Origin: Pseudomonadota bacterium
GTDB lineage: Bacteria > Pseudomonadota > Gammaproteobacteria > Burkholderiales > Burkholderiaceae_F
Assembly (NCBI GenBank): GCA_029778535.1
Contig: JAKOQB010000002.1
Coordinates: 124,001-188,000 of the forward strand
DNA length: 64,000 bases
Reading direction: 5' to 3'
Positions 37,708 through 45,217 of the stretch are shown here, piece after piece. Both the position numbers and the translations under genes were made by a program. Each line of letters starts with the position of its first letter. The stretch's first letter is position 1. The notes under the pieces are model-generated. The model was not told where the DNA came from, did no database searches, and saw nothing but the letters and a program-made list of their open reading frames with translations.

Positions 37708-38394
37708 TCAGACCTTGATCGCGCCGACCAGGATCACCGGCCCGGTCGGCGCGCCGGTGGGCGATCCGCCGGCAGGCTCGACCGACACCGCGAGCTTCGC
37801 TCCCGCCTTCAGCCGCCCGACCTGCGCCGGCGGCAATTCGAAGCGCGCGTCGAGCTGGCCCAGCACCGCGAGCGAAATCGGCGCCGCGCCCTCTGCCGGC
37901 AGCAGCCACAACTCGTAGCTTTGCTGCGGACCCGCCACGATCGCGCGCGTCGACTTCAGTTCGAGCGTGCGTCCGTCCTTCGACAGCAGCGCGGTGACGG
38001 TCGCCGCCTCGCCCTTGGACGCGAGTTGCGCGATGCGCGCCAGCTCGATCGTCGGCGCGGGACGCAGCACCTGCACCGCGACCGCGAGCACCAGCGCGGC
38101 GGTCGCGGCCGCGGCCCAGCCCTGCCAGAGCGCCAGGCGGCGATACCACGGCCGCCGGTAGCGCGCGAGACCCAACGTGCGTTCGAGCCGCTGCCACGTG
38201 CGCGCAGCGGGCGTCACCGCGACGCGGTCGCTGTAGCGCACGGCGAACACCTGCTGCCAGTGGGCGTGCCGCTGCGCGACCAGCGGCTCGTCGCGCAGCG
38301 CGCGCTCGAAGCGGCGGCGCGCGCGTCCGCGCAGCGTGCCGAGCAGATACTCGCCGCACAGCGCGTCGAGTTCACGACGACGGGCGAGCCTCAT
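37708..38394 (-). CDS. Anti-sigma factor, RskA-like
   Basis: 228 residues from ATG 38394, overlapping the sigma stop (ATGA). The N-terminal cytosolic part has LCGEYLLGTLRGRARRRFER, as in RskA-type anti-sigma domains. One transmembrane helix (GWAAAATAALVLAVAVQVL) is near residue 95. The periplasmic part has TRAIVAGPQQSYELWLLPAE and LGQLDARFELPPAQVGRL, the RskA C-terminal fold. It should hold the adjacent sigma factor inactive until a signal leads to its degradation. Confidence 0.9.
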   Translation of the reverse strand: MRLARRRELDALCGEYLLGTLRGRARRRFERALRDEPLVAQRHAHWQQVFAVRYSDRVAVTPAARTWQRLERTLGLARYRRPWYRRLALWQGWAAAATAALVLAVAVQVLRPAPTIELARIAQLASKGEAATVTALLSKDGRTLELKSTRAIVAGPQQSYELWLLPAEGAAPISLAVLGQLDARFELPPAQVGRLKAGAKLAVSVEPAGGSPTGAPTGPVILVGAIKV

Positions 38395-38996
38395 CGCGCC
38401 CCCTGCATGCACTGCTCGACGCATTCGCGCAGCGCTTCCATGCCGCGCCGCGCCCAGGTCTTGATGGTGCCGAGCGGGCGCGACAGATGCGCGGCCAGTT
38501 CGCTGTGGCTCATGCCGTGGCTGTACGCAAGCACCAGGGTTTGCCGTTCGGCGGCTGCCAGTTCGTTCAGGCACTCGCGCAAGAAGTTGCGCGCGCGGCG
38601 CGCATCCTCGGCCTCGTCGGCGCCGGGCTCGGACCAGTCGAACAGGCGGTCGAGCGCGCCGTCGGGGTCGTCGTCATCGTCGCTTCCGTGCAACGACTGC
38701 GTGCGGGTGGCCTCCGCGCTGGACACGACATCGAGCGCGCGGTTGCGCGCGATCGCCGCCATCCACGCGACCGGCTGGCTGGCGAGCGGATCGAAGCTGC
38801 CGGCGCCGTTCCAGATGCGGACGAATGCGTCGTGCAGCACGTCCTCGGCGACCTCGCGCCGACCGACAATGCGCAGCGCGATCCCGAGCAGCAGCGGCGC
38901 GCAGGCGCGGTACAGCGCCTCAAACGCGGCCGCGGAGCCCTCGTCTCGCGCCGCCGCGCGCAGTAGCAGGCGCTTGATCATCGCCTCATCGAGCAT
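38391..38996 (-). CDS. ECF RNA polymerase sigma factor, SigK-like
   Basis: 201 residues. Region 2 is FEALYRACAPLLLGIALRIV then EDVLHDAFVRIW and PVAWMAAIARNRALDVV. Region 4 is LAAAERQTLVLAYSHGMSHS then RPLGTIKTWARRGMEAL. With the RskA-like gene right behind it, this is the SigK/RskA type. Between the regions is an acidic loop (DDDDDPDGALDRLFDW). A CRP-type palindrome at 39088-39101 lies 92 bases upstream, shared with the divergent porin gene. Confidence 0.92.
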   Translation of the reverse strand: MLDEAMIKRLLLRAAARDEGSAAAFEALYRACAPLLLGIALRIVGRREVAEDVLHDAFVRIWNGAGSFDPLASQPVAWMAAIARNRALDVVSSAEATRTQSLHGSDDDDDPDGALDRLFDWSEPGADEAEDARRARNFLRECLNELAAAERQTLVLAYSHGMSHSELAAHLSRPLGTIKTWARRGMEALRECVEQCMQGAR

Positions 38997-39086
38997 GTCC
39001 GAATAATCCCGAAGGGGTGTTCCAGTGGGTACGACCCGTCACCGAAAATGGATTTGCGCCGAATCGTTGGGCCGAAGCGACGCTAC

Positions 39087-39102
39087 TGTGATGGAAATCA
39101 CG
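39087..39102. promoter_or_regulatory. CRP/FNR-type palindrome
   Basis: The sequence TGTGATGGAAATCACG has perfect GTGAT/ATCAC arms around GGAA, and fits the CRP pattern TGTGA-N6-TCAC(A) except at the last base. It stands between the divergent sigma factor (start 38996) and the FadL-type porin (start 39220). A near-identical palindrome precedes the YeeE pair at 42135-42150. The binding protein is not encoded in the window. A CRP or FNR-family regulator is the likely partner. Confidence 0.5.
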
Positions 39103-39219
39103 GAGTAAGTCGCGGGGGTGTTGATCCCGTTGATCCCCGGCAACCGTGCCAGCCGCCCGGCGCCTAAGTTCACAGGCGTACGGTTCTCAGAGACAACTCA
39201 ACCTGAAAAGAGACCACTG

Positions 39220-40506
39220 ATGACAACGAGAAAGCTCAAGATCGCGGCCGCGGTTGCGGCATTGCTCGTGCCGGCGCTGGCCGGCGCCACCAACGGCTAC
39301 CTGCCGCACGGTTATGGCATGAAGGCGCTGGGCATGGCCGGCGCCGGCATCGCGTATCCGCAGGATGCGATTGCCGGGGCGATCAATCCGGCCGGGATGG
39401 CGATGATCGGCAACCGCATCGACTTCGGCCTGAACTGGTTCCGGCCGACGCGCGAATCCGAAATCGCCGGCAATTGCTTCAACCCGCCGAGCTGCACCGC
39501 GAACGCCAACGGCACGTACAACGGCAACAAGGAAAGCGATTTCTTCATCCCTGAGTTCGGCTACAACATGATGCTGAATCCGAACGTCTCCCTCGGCGTC
39601 TCGGTGTTCGGCAACGGCGGCATGAACACGTCGTACAAGACGCCGGTGCCGCTGTTCGGCACCAGCAATCCCGGCGTGGATCTGATGCAGCTCTTCATCA
39701 CGCCCACCGTCGGCTACAAGATCAATCCGCAGCACGCGATCGGGCTCGGCGTGAACCTTGCATATCAACGCTTCAAGGCGCACGGGCTGGAGAACTTCAC
39801 AGCGCCCAGCGGCCCGCAGCAATTCTCCGCATTCCCCGGCAACGTGACCAACCAGGGCTATGACAATTCATACGGCGCCGGCGTGCGCGTCGGCTATCTG
39901 GGCCAGCTCACGCCGCAGTTCTCGCTCGGTCTGACCTACCAGACCAAGACGAGCATGAGCAAGTTCGACAAGTACAAGGGACTGTTCGCCGAGGAAGGCG
40001 GCTTCGACATCCCGGCCAATTACGGCATCGGCGTCGCGTTCAAGCCCACGCCCGCGTTCAACGTCGCGCTCGACGTGGTGAAGATCGAATACTCCGGCAT
40101 CAGGTCGATCAACAATCCGCTGCTGCCGAACCTGTTCCAGGCGCAGCTTGGAACACCCGGCGGCGCAGGGTTCGCGTGGAAGGACATCACCGTGGTCAAG
40201 CTCGGCGCCGACTGGGCGATGCGGCCCGACCTGACGCTGCGTGCCGGCTATAACCGCGGTGACCAGCCGATCCCGAAGAGCGACACGCTGTTCAACATCC
40301 TCGCGCCCGGCGTGATGGAGGACCACTACACGCTCGGCGCGACCTGGACCATGCCGAGCAAGTCGGAGCTGACGTTCGCGTTCATGTACGCGCCGACGGT
40401 GAAGGTCAACGGATCGGGCTCGATCCCGGCGCCGTTCGGCGGCGGCGAAGTGAATGTGAGGATGCGGCAGATCGAGTTCGGCGTCGGCTACGGCTGGAAG
40501 TTCTGA
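39220..40506 (+). CDS. FadL/OmpP1/TodX family outer-membrane channel
   Basis: 428 residues from ATG 39220. The frame is open 34 codons further upstream, but the signal peptide begins at this ATG (KLKIAAAVAALLVPALAGAT). The mature protein begins NGYLPHGYGMKALGMAGAGI; the NGY/GxxxxxMGGA-type opening and N-terminal plug are typical of FadL. It ends with an outer-membrane signature, VGYGWKF, the C-terminal Phe being needed for barrel assembly. These channels import hydrophobic compounds such as fatty acids and aromatics. A strong terminator follows 18 bases after the stop. Confidence 0.92.
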   Translation: MTTRKLKIAAAVAALLVPALAGATNGYLPHGYGMKALGMAGAGIAYPQDAIAGAINPAGMAMIGNRIDFGLNWFRPTRESEIAGNCFNPPSCTANANGTYNGNKESDFFIPEFGYNMMLNPNVSLGVSVFGNGGMNTSYKTPVPLFGTSNPGVDLMQLFITPTVGYKINPQHAIGLGVNLAYQRFKAHGLENFTAPSGPQQFSAFPGNVTNQGYDNSYGAGVRVGYLGQLTPQFSLGLTYQTKTSMSKFDKYKGLFAEEGGFDIPANYGIGVAFKPTPAFNVALDVVKIEYSGIRSINNPLLPNLFQAQLGTPGGAGFAWKDITVVKLGADWAMRPDLTLRAGYNRGDQPIPKSDTLFNILAPGVMEDHYTLGATWTMPSKSELTFAFMYAPTVKVNGSGSIPAPFGGGEVNVRMRQIEFGVGYGWKF

Positions 40507-40523
40507 GCCTCGAAACCGCAAAC

Positions 40524-40551
40524 AAAACGGGCCGCAGATGCGGCCCGTTTT
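40524..40551. terminator. Bidirectional intrinsic terminator
   Basis: The arms AAAACGGGCCGC and GCGGCCCGTTTT pair over 12 bases around the loop AGAT. The A-run on one side and T-run on the other allow termination in both directions. It sits between the porin gene and the convergent small exported protein (stop at 40573). Confidence 0.85.
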
Positions 40552-40572
40552 CGTTGCAGACTTCGGTGAGAA

Positions 40573-40746
40573 TCAGCAGCCGCCCTTGGCCTTCTTCTCT
40601 TTCTTCAGCACCTCGTCACAGCCTTTCATCTTCGGGTCCTTCTTGCACTGTTCCAGTGTCGGCTTGGCGTCGGCCTTCTTCTCCTGCGCGAAGGCAGGCG
40701 CGGCGACGAATGCGGCGGCGATCAGGGCAGCCAGAAGTTTGTTCAT
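40573..40746 (-). CDS. Small exported Lys- and Cys-containing protein (57 residues)
   Basis: From ATG 40746 with GGAG seven bases before. A clear signal peptide (NKLLAALIAAAFVAAPAFAQ) is followed by a ~37-residue mature part with TLEQCKKDPKMKGCDEVLKK and a final GGC. Three cysteines in a strongly basic, Lys-rich chain suggest either disulfides or metal binding. I recall similar small periplasmic proteins in Betaproteobacteria without a known role. It is monocistronic and ends at the shared terminator. Confidence 0.7.
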   Translation of the reverse strand: MNKLLAALIAAAFVAAPAFAQEKKADAKPTLEQCKKDPKMKGCDEVLKKEKKAKGGC

Positions 40747-40922
40747 GGGATCACTCCTCAGGTTGGTGCTTGCGAGCAAGCGAGTTGTGGCGGCCGCGAG
40801 CTCGAACCCGCTGCCGGAGTACTCACCGCGCCGAACAGCGCGAGCGGCGTACTTTGCGTAAGCGCGCGAGCCCGGTCAAGGGTTGACCGGGCCCGCTTAG
40901 ACCTGGATCAAGTGCGGTAACG

Positions 40923-41519
40923 CTATTGCGGGCGCAAATGGCTGAACTTGCGCTCGGTCCACTCGGCCCCGGCAAAGGCGGCGAGCGCCAGCACGACCAC
41001 GCCGAGCACGACCGCGCCGTACGGGATGCCGAACAGTTGCGGCAGCGTCAGTTCGCCGACGCTATGGGCGTTGGCCCACAGTTCCCACGACGGCAGCGCG
41101 ATCGCGTAGACCGCCAGCCCGGCGACGAACCCGGCCATGTAGGTCAGGCCGTCGCCGCTGCCGGTCGCGGTCGCGGTGACCGACGTGCCGGGGCAGAAGC
41201 CGCCAAGGATGAAGCCCGCGCCCAGCAGCAGCCCGCCGAACAATTGCGCGCCGAAGCTGGTCGGCGTCACGTACACGTAGGACAGGTCGAGCCAGCCGAT
41301 CGCGGAGAACAGCCACAGCCCGACGGCGGTCGTGACGATCGCGGTGAACATCACCTTCAGCACCGTCATGTCGTACAGGTAGAACTGTGCGGCGAGCTTG
41401 CGCGCGCTGGAAAAGCCGGCGCGCTCGAGAATCCAGCCGAAGCCGAAGCCGAGCACGAGCGCGGTGACAAGGCCCTGCGAATCGGTGATCAGGTCGAAGC
41501 CATACAGTGGCAGGTTCAT
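40923..41519 (-). CDS. YeeE/YedE family membrane protein (second of pair)
   Basis: 198 residues from ATG 41519, whose ATGA overlaps the preceding gene. It has about five hydrophobic segments. The family motif is GGFCPGTSVTATATG, in which the Cys is thought to pass thiosulfate-derived sulfur through the membrane. VLGFGFGWILERAGFSSARK is also typical. YeeE/TsuA proteins import thiosulfate; the two half-size proteins here together match one full YeeE. The operon neighbours rhodanese and molybdoenzyme genes, supporting a sulfur role. Confidence 0.88.
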   Translation of the reverse strand: MNLPLYGFDLITDSQGLVTALVLGFGFGWILERAGFSSARKLAAQFYLYDMTVLKVMFTAIVTTAVGLWLFSAIGWLDLSYVYVTPTSFGAQLFGGLLLGAGFILGGFCPGTSVTATATGSGDGLTYMAGFVAGLAVYAIALPSWELWANAHSVGELTLPQLFGIPYGAVVLGVVVLALAAFAGAEWTERKFSHLRPQ

Positions 41520-42076
41520 CGCCATAGCCTCCGCACGAAGTACGCCAGCAGGTAGCCGCCGGCAAAGACCGACAGCATGAACACCCAGCTGCCGGCATTC
41601 AGTTGCGATCCGCCCGTCAGCGCCTGCCCGCTGGTGCAGCCCTTGGCAAGCTTGGCGCCGATCGCCGCCAGCAGCCCGCCGCTGAATGCGAACAGCAGCC
41701 GCAGGCGGATCGACACGTTCGGCCCGCGCTCGATGCGCCACTGCGCGCGCTTCGCGAGCAGCGACGAGGCGAGCGCGCCGACGAACGCGCCGATCAGAAG
41801 GTACAGTGTCCAGTTGGTCGCCGGCGGATCGGCGAAGTAGCCCCTCAGCGCGGGGTTGGCCGCGGTCCAGTCGGGCGCGATCGCGCCGAACGCCGCGGCC
41901 AGCAGCGAGCCGTAGCCGGCAGTGGCGCCGAGGCCGCGGCCCATGATCAGGAACGTCGCCAGCAGCACGAGGCCGAGCGCGAAGCCGGCCAGATACGGAT
42001 TCATCAGTGCGCGCCGGCCCGCGACAGGCGCGTGCTCGACGCGTTTGTCGGGCGATGCGATGGAAGCGGCGCTCAT
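41516..42076 (-). CDS. YeeE/YedE family membrane protein (first of pair)
   Basis: 186 residues from ATG 42076, with GAGGAG five bases before. It has four or five transmembrane segments and the motif AKGCTSGQALTGGSQL, the Cys-containing sulfur-transfer loop of YeeE proteins. FAGGYLLAYFVRRLWR ends the chain. The pair of half-size proteins probably assembles into a thiosulfate or sulfur-compound transporter. A CRP-type palindrome lies 59 bases upstream of the start. Confidence 0.88.
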   Translation of the reverse strand: MSAASIASPDKRVEHAPVAGRRALMNPYLAGFALGLVLLATFLIMGRGLGATAGYGSLLAAAFGAIAPDWTAANPALRGYFADPPATNWTLYLLIGAFVGALASSLLAKRAQWRIERGPNVSIRLRLLFAFSGGLLAAIGAKLAKGCTSGQALTGGSQLNAGSWVFMLSVFAGGYLLAYFVRRLWR

Positions 42077-42134
42077 CTTTGCTCCTCGAGCGATCTTGAC
42101 GGGGCGATCATGCGCCCGTCCATGGAAAGGGCGG

Positions 42135-42150
42135 TGTGATCGGCATCACG
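42135..42150. promoter_or_regulatory. CRP/FNR-type palindrome before the YeeE pair
   Basis: TGTGATCGGCATCACG has perfect GTGAT/ATCAC arms around CGGC. It is the same site type as at 39087-39102. The centre is about 66 bases upstream of the ATG at 42076, a common distance for an activator site near -41.5 to -61.5. The regulator itself is not in the window. Confidence 0.5.
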
Positions 42151-42209
42151 CGGGCCACACGTGGGGAGGGAACCTGCAGATGCCGCATCACACCGGGGGG
42201 TCGACATGA

Positions 42210-43580
42210 CTACTGTTTCGCCGCCGTCACCTTGAACGAGCCGTCCTTGGCGATCTCGATCTCGGCGTTCAGGAAACCGGCCTTGTAACCGGCGTCCTTC
42301 AGCTTGTGATACGCCATCTCGGCGCGGATGCCGGTCGAGCAGTGCGCGATGACGCGCTTGTCCTTCGGCACTTCCTTGATACGGGCCAGCAGGTCCTCGT
42401 CCGGGATCAGCAGCGCGCCCTTGATCATGCCGGCGTTGGCCTCGTCCTGATTGCGCACGTCGAGGATCAGCACGTCGGCCGGCGTAGCGCGCGCGAGCTT
42501 GCTGAACTCGTCGACGGAGATCGACCCGGGCCGCGGCTTCGGCGCATACGCGACCTTGGCCAGTGCGGGCACGCCGGATTCGATCGCGTACCCCGCCGCC
42601 TGCCAGCCGAGCAGACCCTTCTCCATCACCTGCACGTTCTTCTGGCCCGCCTTGATCAACTGGCGCGCGACCGCGACCGAATCGGCTCCGCCGCGGCCGT
42701 CATAGACGATGATCGGCGCATTCAGCGCGGGATCCGGGAAGGTCTTCAGGTTCTTCTTCACGTCCGCCGGCGGCATGCCGACCGCACCCTTGATGTGCCC
42801 GCTCGCGCTTTCGTCCCTGGAGCGCACGTCGAGAATGACGGCCGGGATGTCCTTGTCGAGATACGCTTCCTTGACGAACTCGGGCCGCGTGGCGAGATAG
42901 TCCTTCGTCTGCCATTCGGGCACGCCCTCGTGATAGACCTTGGTGTTCTTGTATCCGAGCGCGATCGCCTTGCGCTGTGACAGCGGGCTCATCTGGCAGG
43001 TCACCCCCTGGCAGAAGAACACCAGCAGCGTGTTCTTGTCGGCCGGCAGCCGGTTGAACACCTTGTCCCACGCCGGGTACGGCACGTTGATCGCGCCCGG
43101 GATCGTGCCCTGCTGAAAGCGCGGCAGCGGGCGCGAATCGATCAGCACCGCGTTGCCGGTCCCCTGATCGACGAGCTTCTTCACGAACGCGTAATCGACC
43201 AGATCCTCCTTCGCGACCTTGACCGGGCCCTTGAAGCGGATCTCGGATGCCCACTTCTGGCCGTCCTTCTCGACATAGGCGATCCGGACTTCGTGGCCCT
43301 TGCGGGCGTCGCGCATGAACTCCGGCTGCTTCGCCGCGCCGGCGTCGAGCACCTTCAGCGTCTTCTCGTCGAAGCGGACGATCTCCTTGTTCGCGTCGAT
43401 GCCGAGCTGGATCGACTGCGATTTGAAGGCGACGTTCTCGAAGTAGCCGGCGACGACACCCGCCTCCGGCTTGTGGCAGTTGTTGCAGACCGCCGGCTGG
43501 CTCGGCTTGGCGGCCGGCGCCTGCGCGGCCGCGCCGAACGCGGCAACGATCAGCGCCGTGGCGATGAATGCGGTTTTCAT
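42210..43580 (-). CDS. Exported protein with CxxCH haem motif and three rhodanese domains
   Basis: 456 residues from ATG 43580. A signal peptide (FIATALIVAAFGAAAQ) precedes a haem-attachment motif CNNCH (Cys32, Cys35, His36). Three rhodanese-like domains follow. The first has FFCQGVTCQMS with an active Cys near residue 190, the second has IIVYDGRGGADS with Asp in place of Cys and is inactive, and the third has IAHCSTGIRAEMA with an active Cys. It is the last gene of the PsrABC-like operon, 23 bases after psrC. It may carry sulfane sulfur to or from the periplasmic molybdoenzyme and hold one c-type haem. Haem binding is inferred from the motif alone. Confidence 0.88.
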   Translation of the reverse strand: MKTAFIATALIVAAFGAAAQAPAAKPSQPAVCNNCHKPEAGVVAGYFENVAFKSQSIQLGIDANKEIVRFDEKTLKVLDAGAAKQPEFMRDARKGHEVRIAYVEKDGQKWASEIRFKGPVKVAKEDLVDYAFVKKLVDQGTGNAVLIDSRPLPRFQQGTIPGAINVPYPAWDKVFNRLPADKNTLLVFFCQGVTCQMSPLSQRKAIALGYKNTKVYHEGVPEWQTKDYLATRPEFVKEAYLDKDIPAVILDVRSRDESASGHIKGAVGMPPADVKKNLKTFPDPALNAPIIVYDGRGGADSVAVARQLIKAGQKNVQVMEKGLLGWQAAGYAIESGVPALAKVAYAPKPRPGSISVDEFSKLARATPADVLILDVRNQDEANAGMIKGALLIPDEDLLARIKEVPKDKRVIAHCSTGIRAEMAYHKLKDAGYKAGFLNAEIEIAKDGSFKVTAAKQ

Positions 43581-43603
43581 CGATACCCCCTGGTGAAGCA
43601 ATT

Positions 43604-44656
43604 TCACTGACCCATTCCGATCAGCGGAAGAAACGAACTGGCCTGTCCCGCGTCGACCAGGATCCAGCGCAACGCGAAGCCGCCGACGAGCACCAGCAGC
43701 GCCGGCGCGACGGTGTGCGCAATGCGATGCCTCAATTCGAGCGCCTGCAGTGCGAACGGCACCACGATGCCAAGCCCGACGACCAGACCCCAGAACGGCC
43801 ACGCGTACGGCCCGCTCAGCAGCAGCGCGGCGGCGTTCTGATGAGCCGCGGTGGTCGACACGAGGCCGATCAGCAGCAGCGCGATCAGCGCGAATTCCGT
43901 GGCGAGGAAGATCTGGTCGAAGCGCACCAGCGACACCGCGCTTGCCTTCGGCGGCGGCTCGGGCGTCAGCGGCTGCAGCAGCGCGGAGAACGCGCCGGCG
44001 ATCATGCCTGCCGGGGCGGGCCGCTTGACCGGCACCACGACGGTCAGCAGGTGCATCAGCGCGCACGCGGCCGACAGTCCCGACACGAGGAACAGCGGGC
44101 CCAGCAGCGCGGAGTTCCACAGCGGCCGCGCGACCATCGTGCTCAACAGGATGCCGGTGTAGATGCCGAGCGCCACGCCGAAGCCGATGTTCAGCGCCGC
44201 GATCAGCCGCAGCCAACCCGGCCGCGCGAGCAGCCAGCGCGAGGCGGCGCCGACCCGCGGCACCTTGCGGCCGAGCCAGGGCCACGCCTCGTCGAGCCGG
44301 ATCAGCGCGGACGCCGCGACCACGCCATAGACGAGGATCAGCACCCAAGAGCCCCACGACATCGGAGAGGTAGGCTCGAAGGTCAGGTACACGCGCCACA
44401 CGTAAAGCTTGTGCGCGAGGTCGAGGAACAGCGCGCCCATGCCGAGGTTGATCAGCACGAACGCGAGGATCGGCGCCTGCACCGCGTAGGTGTCGCGCGT
44501 GTCGCCGCGCGCTACCTTCAGCATCTGGTAGCCGGCCAGCACCATCATGCCGGCGACCAGGCCGCCGAGAAACAGATAAACGGGGATCTCCCAGCTCCAG
44601 ACGTGCAGGCGCGGGTCGATCAGCGGGTTGTGGCGGGTGGTGGTGATCTCGAGCAT
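43604..44656 (-). CDS. psrC: NrfD/PsrC-type membrane quinone-reactive subunit
   Basis: 350 residues with nine or so transmembrane segments. WSWEIPVYLFLGGLVAGMMV at the N-terminus is the NrfD signature. It anchors the molybdoenzyme and iron-sulfur subunits at the outer face of the inner membrane and exchanges electrons with quinone. It starts 19 bases after the psrB stop. The name psrC is used for family resemblance; whether the complex works as reductase or oxidase is not decided. Confidence 0.88.
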   Translation of the reverse strand: MLEITTTRHNPLIDPRLHVWSWEIPVYLFLGGLVAGMMVLAGYQMLKVARGDTRDTYAVQAPILAFVLINLGMGALFLDLAHKLYVWRVYLTFEPTSPMSWGSWVLILVYGVVAASALIRLDEAWPWLGRKVPRVGAASRWLLARPGWLRLIAALNIGFGVALGIYTGILLSTMVARPLWNSALLGPLFLVSGLSAACALMHLLTVVVPVKRPAPAGMIAGAFSALLQPLTPEPPPKASAVSLVRFDQIFLATEFALIALLLIGLVSTTAAHQNAAALLLSGPYAWPFWGLVVGLGIVVPFALQALELRHRIAHTVAPALLVLVGGFALRWILVDAGQASSFLPLIGMGQ

Positions 44657-44675
44657 CGCAGCCTCGTCGATCGAA

Positions 44676-45215
44676 CTACGTCAGGTAGAAGACGCGCGGC
44701 TTCGTGCCGGCTTCGGGTGCGAGCGTGTGCCAGCGGCGCGTGCGCAGCAGCGTGGCCACGGTGCTCTTCGGGTCGTCGAGGTCGCCGAAGTGCATGCAGC
44801 GCGTCGGGCACACCGACACGCACGCCGGGTCCTTGCCCTCCTTCACCCGGTGCAGGCAGAACGAGCACTTGTCGACATAGCCGTCGGGGTGCACGTAGCG
44901 CGCGCCGTACGGGCACGCGGCGATGCACGCCTTGCAGCCGATGCAGCGGTTTGCGGTGACCTGCACCGTCCGGCCGAGCGGCTCGACGTGGCTGGCGCCG
45001 GTCGGGCAGCACGCCACGCACGGCGGGTTGTCGCAGTGGTTGCAGCGCTCGCTGCGGATCTCGAGCGCGAGCTTCGGAAACTCGCCGCGCACTTCGGTCG
45101 TGATCCAGTCGCGGCAGTAGCCGATGGGGACGTCGTTCTCCGCCTGGCAGGCGACCACGCAGTCGGCGCAGCCGACGCACAGGCGGGTGTCGATGACCAT
45201 TCCGTAGCGCGCCAT
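44676..45215 (-). CDS. psrB: 4Fe-4S ferredoxin-type electron-transfer subunit (PsrB-like)
   Basis: 179 residues. Four cysteine clusters are visible: CVGCADCVVAC, CNHCDNPPCVACC, CIGCKACIAACPYGAR, and CSFC with CVSVCPT. These match the four [4Fe-4S] sites of PsrB/DmsB/NrfC subunits. It carries electrons between the molybdoenzyme and the membrane subunit. There is no signal peptide, so it should be co-exported with the Tat-dependent catalytic subunit. Two bases separate it from psrA. Confidence 0.92.
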   Translation of the reverse strand: MARYGMVIDTRLCVGCADCVVACQAENDVPIGYCRDWITTEVRGEFPKLALEIRSERCNHCDNPPCVACCPTGASHVEPLGRTVQVTANRCIGCKACIAACPYGARYVHPDGYVDKCSFCLHRVKEGKDPACVSVCPTRCMHFGDLDDPKSTVATLLRTRRWHTLAPEAGTKPRVFYLT

Positions 45216-45217
45216 GG

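Noticed and set aside
43581-44399. Upstream extension of the haem-rhodanese protein
   Set aside because: It lies within psrC; the signal peptide begins at ATG 43580.
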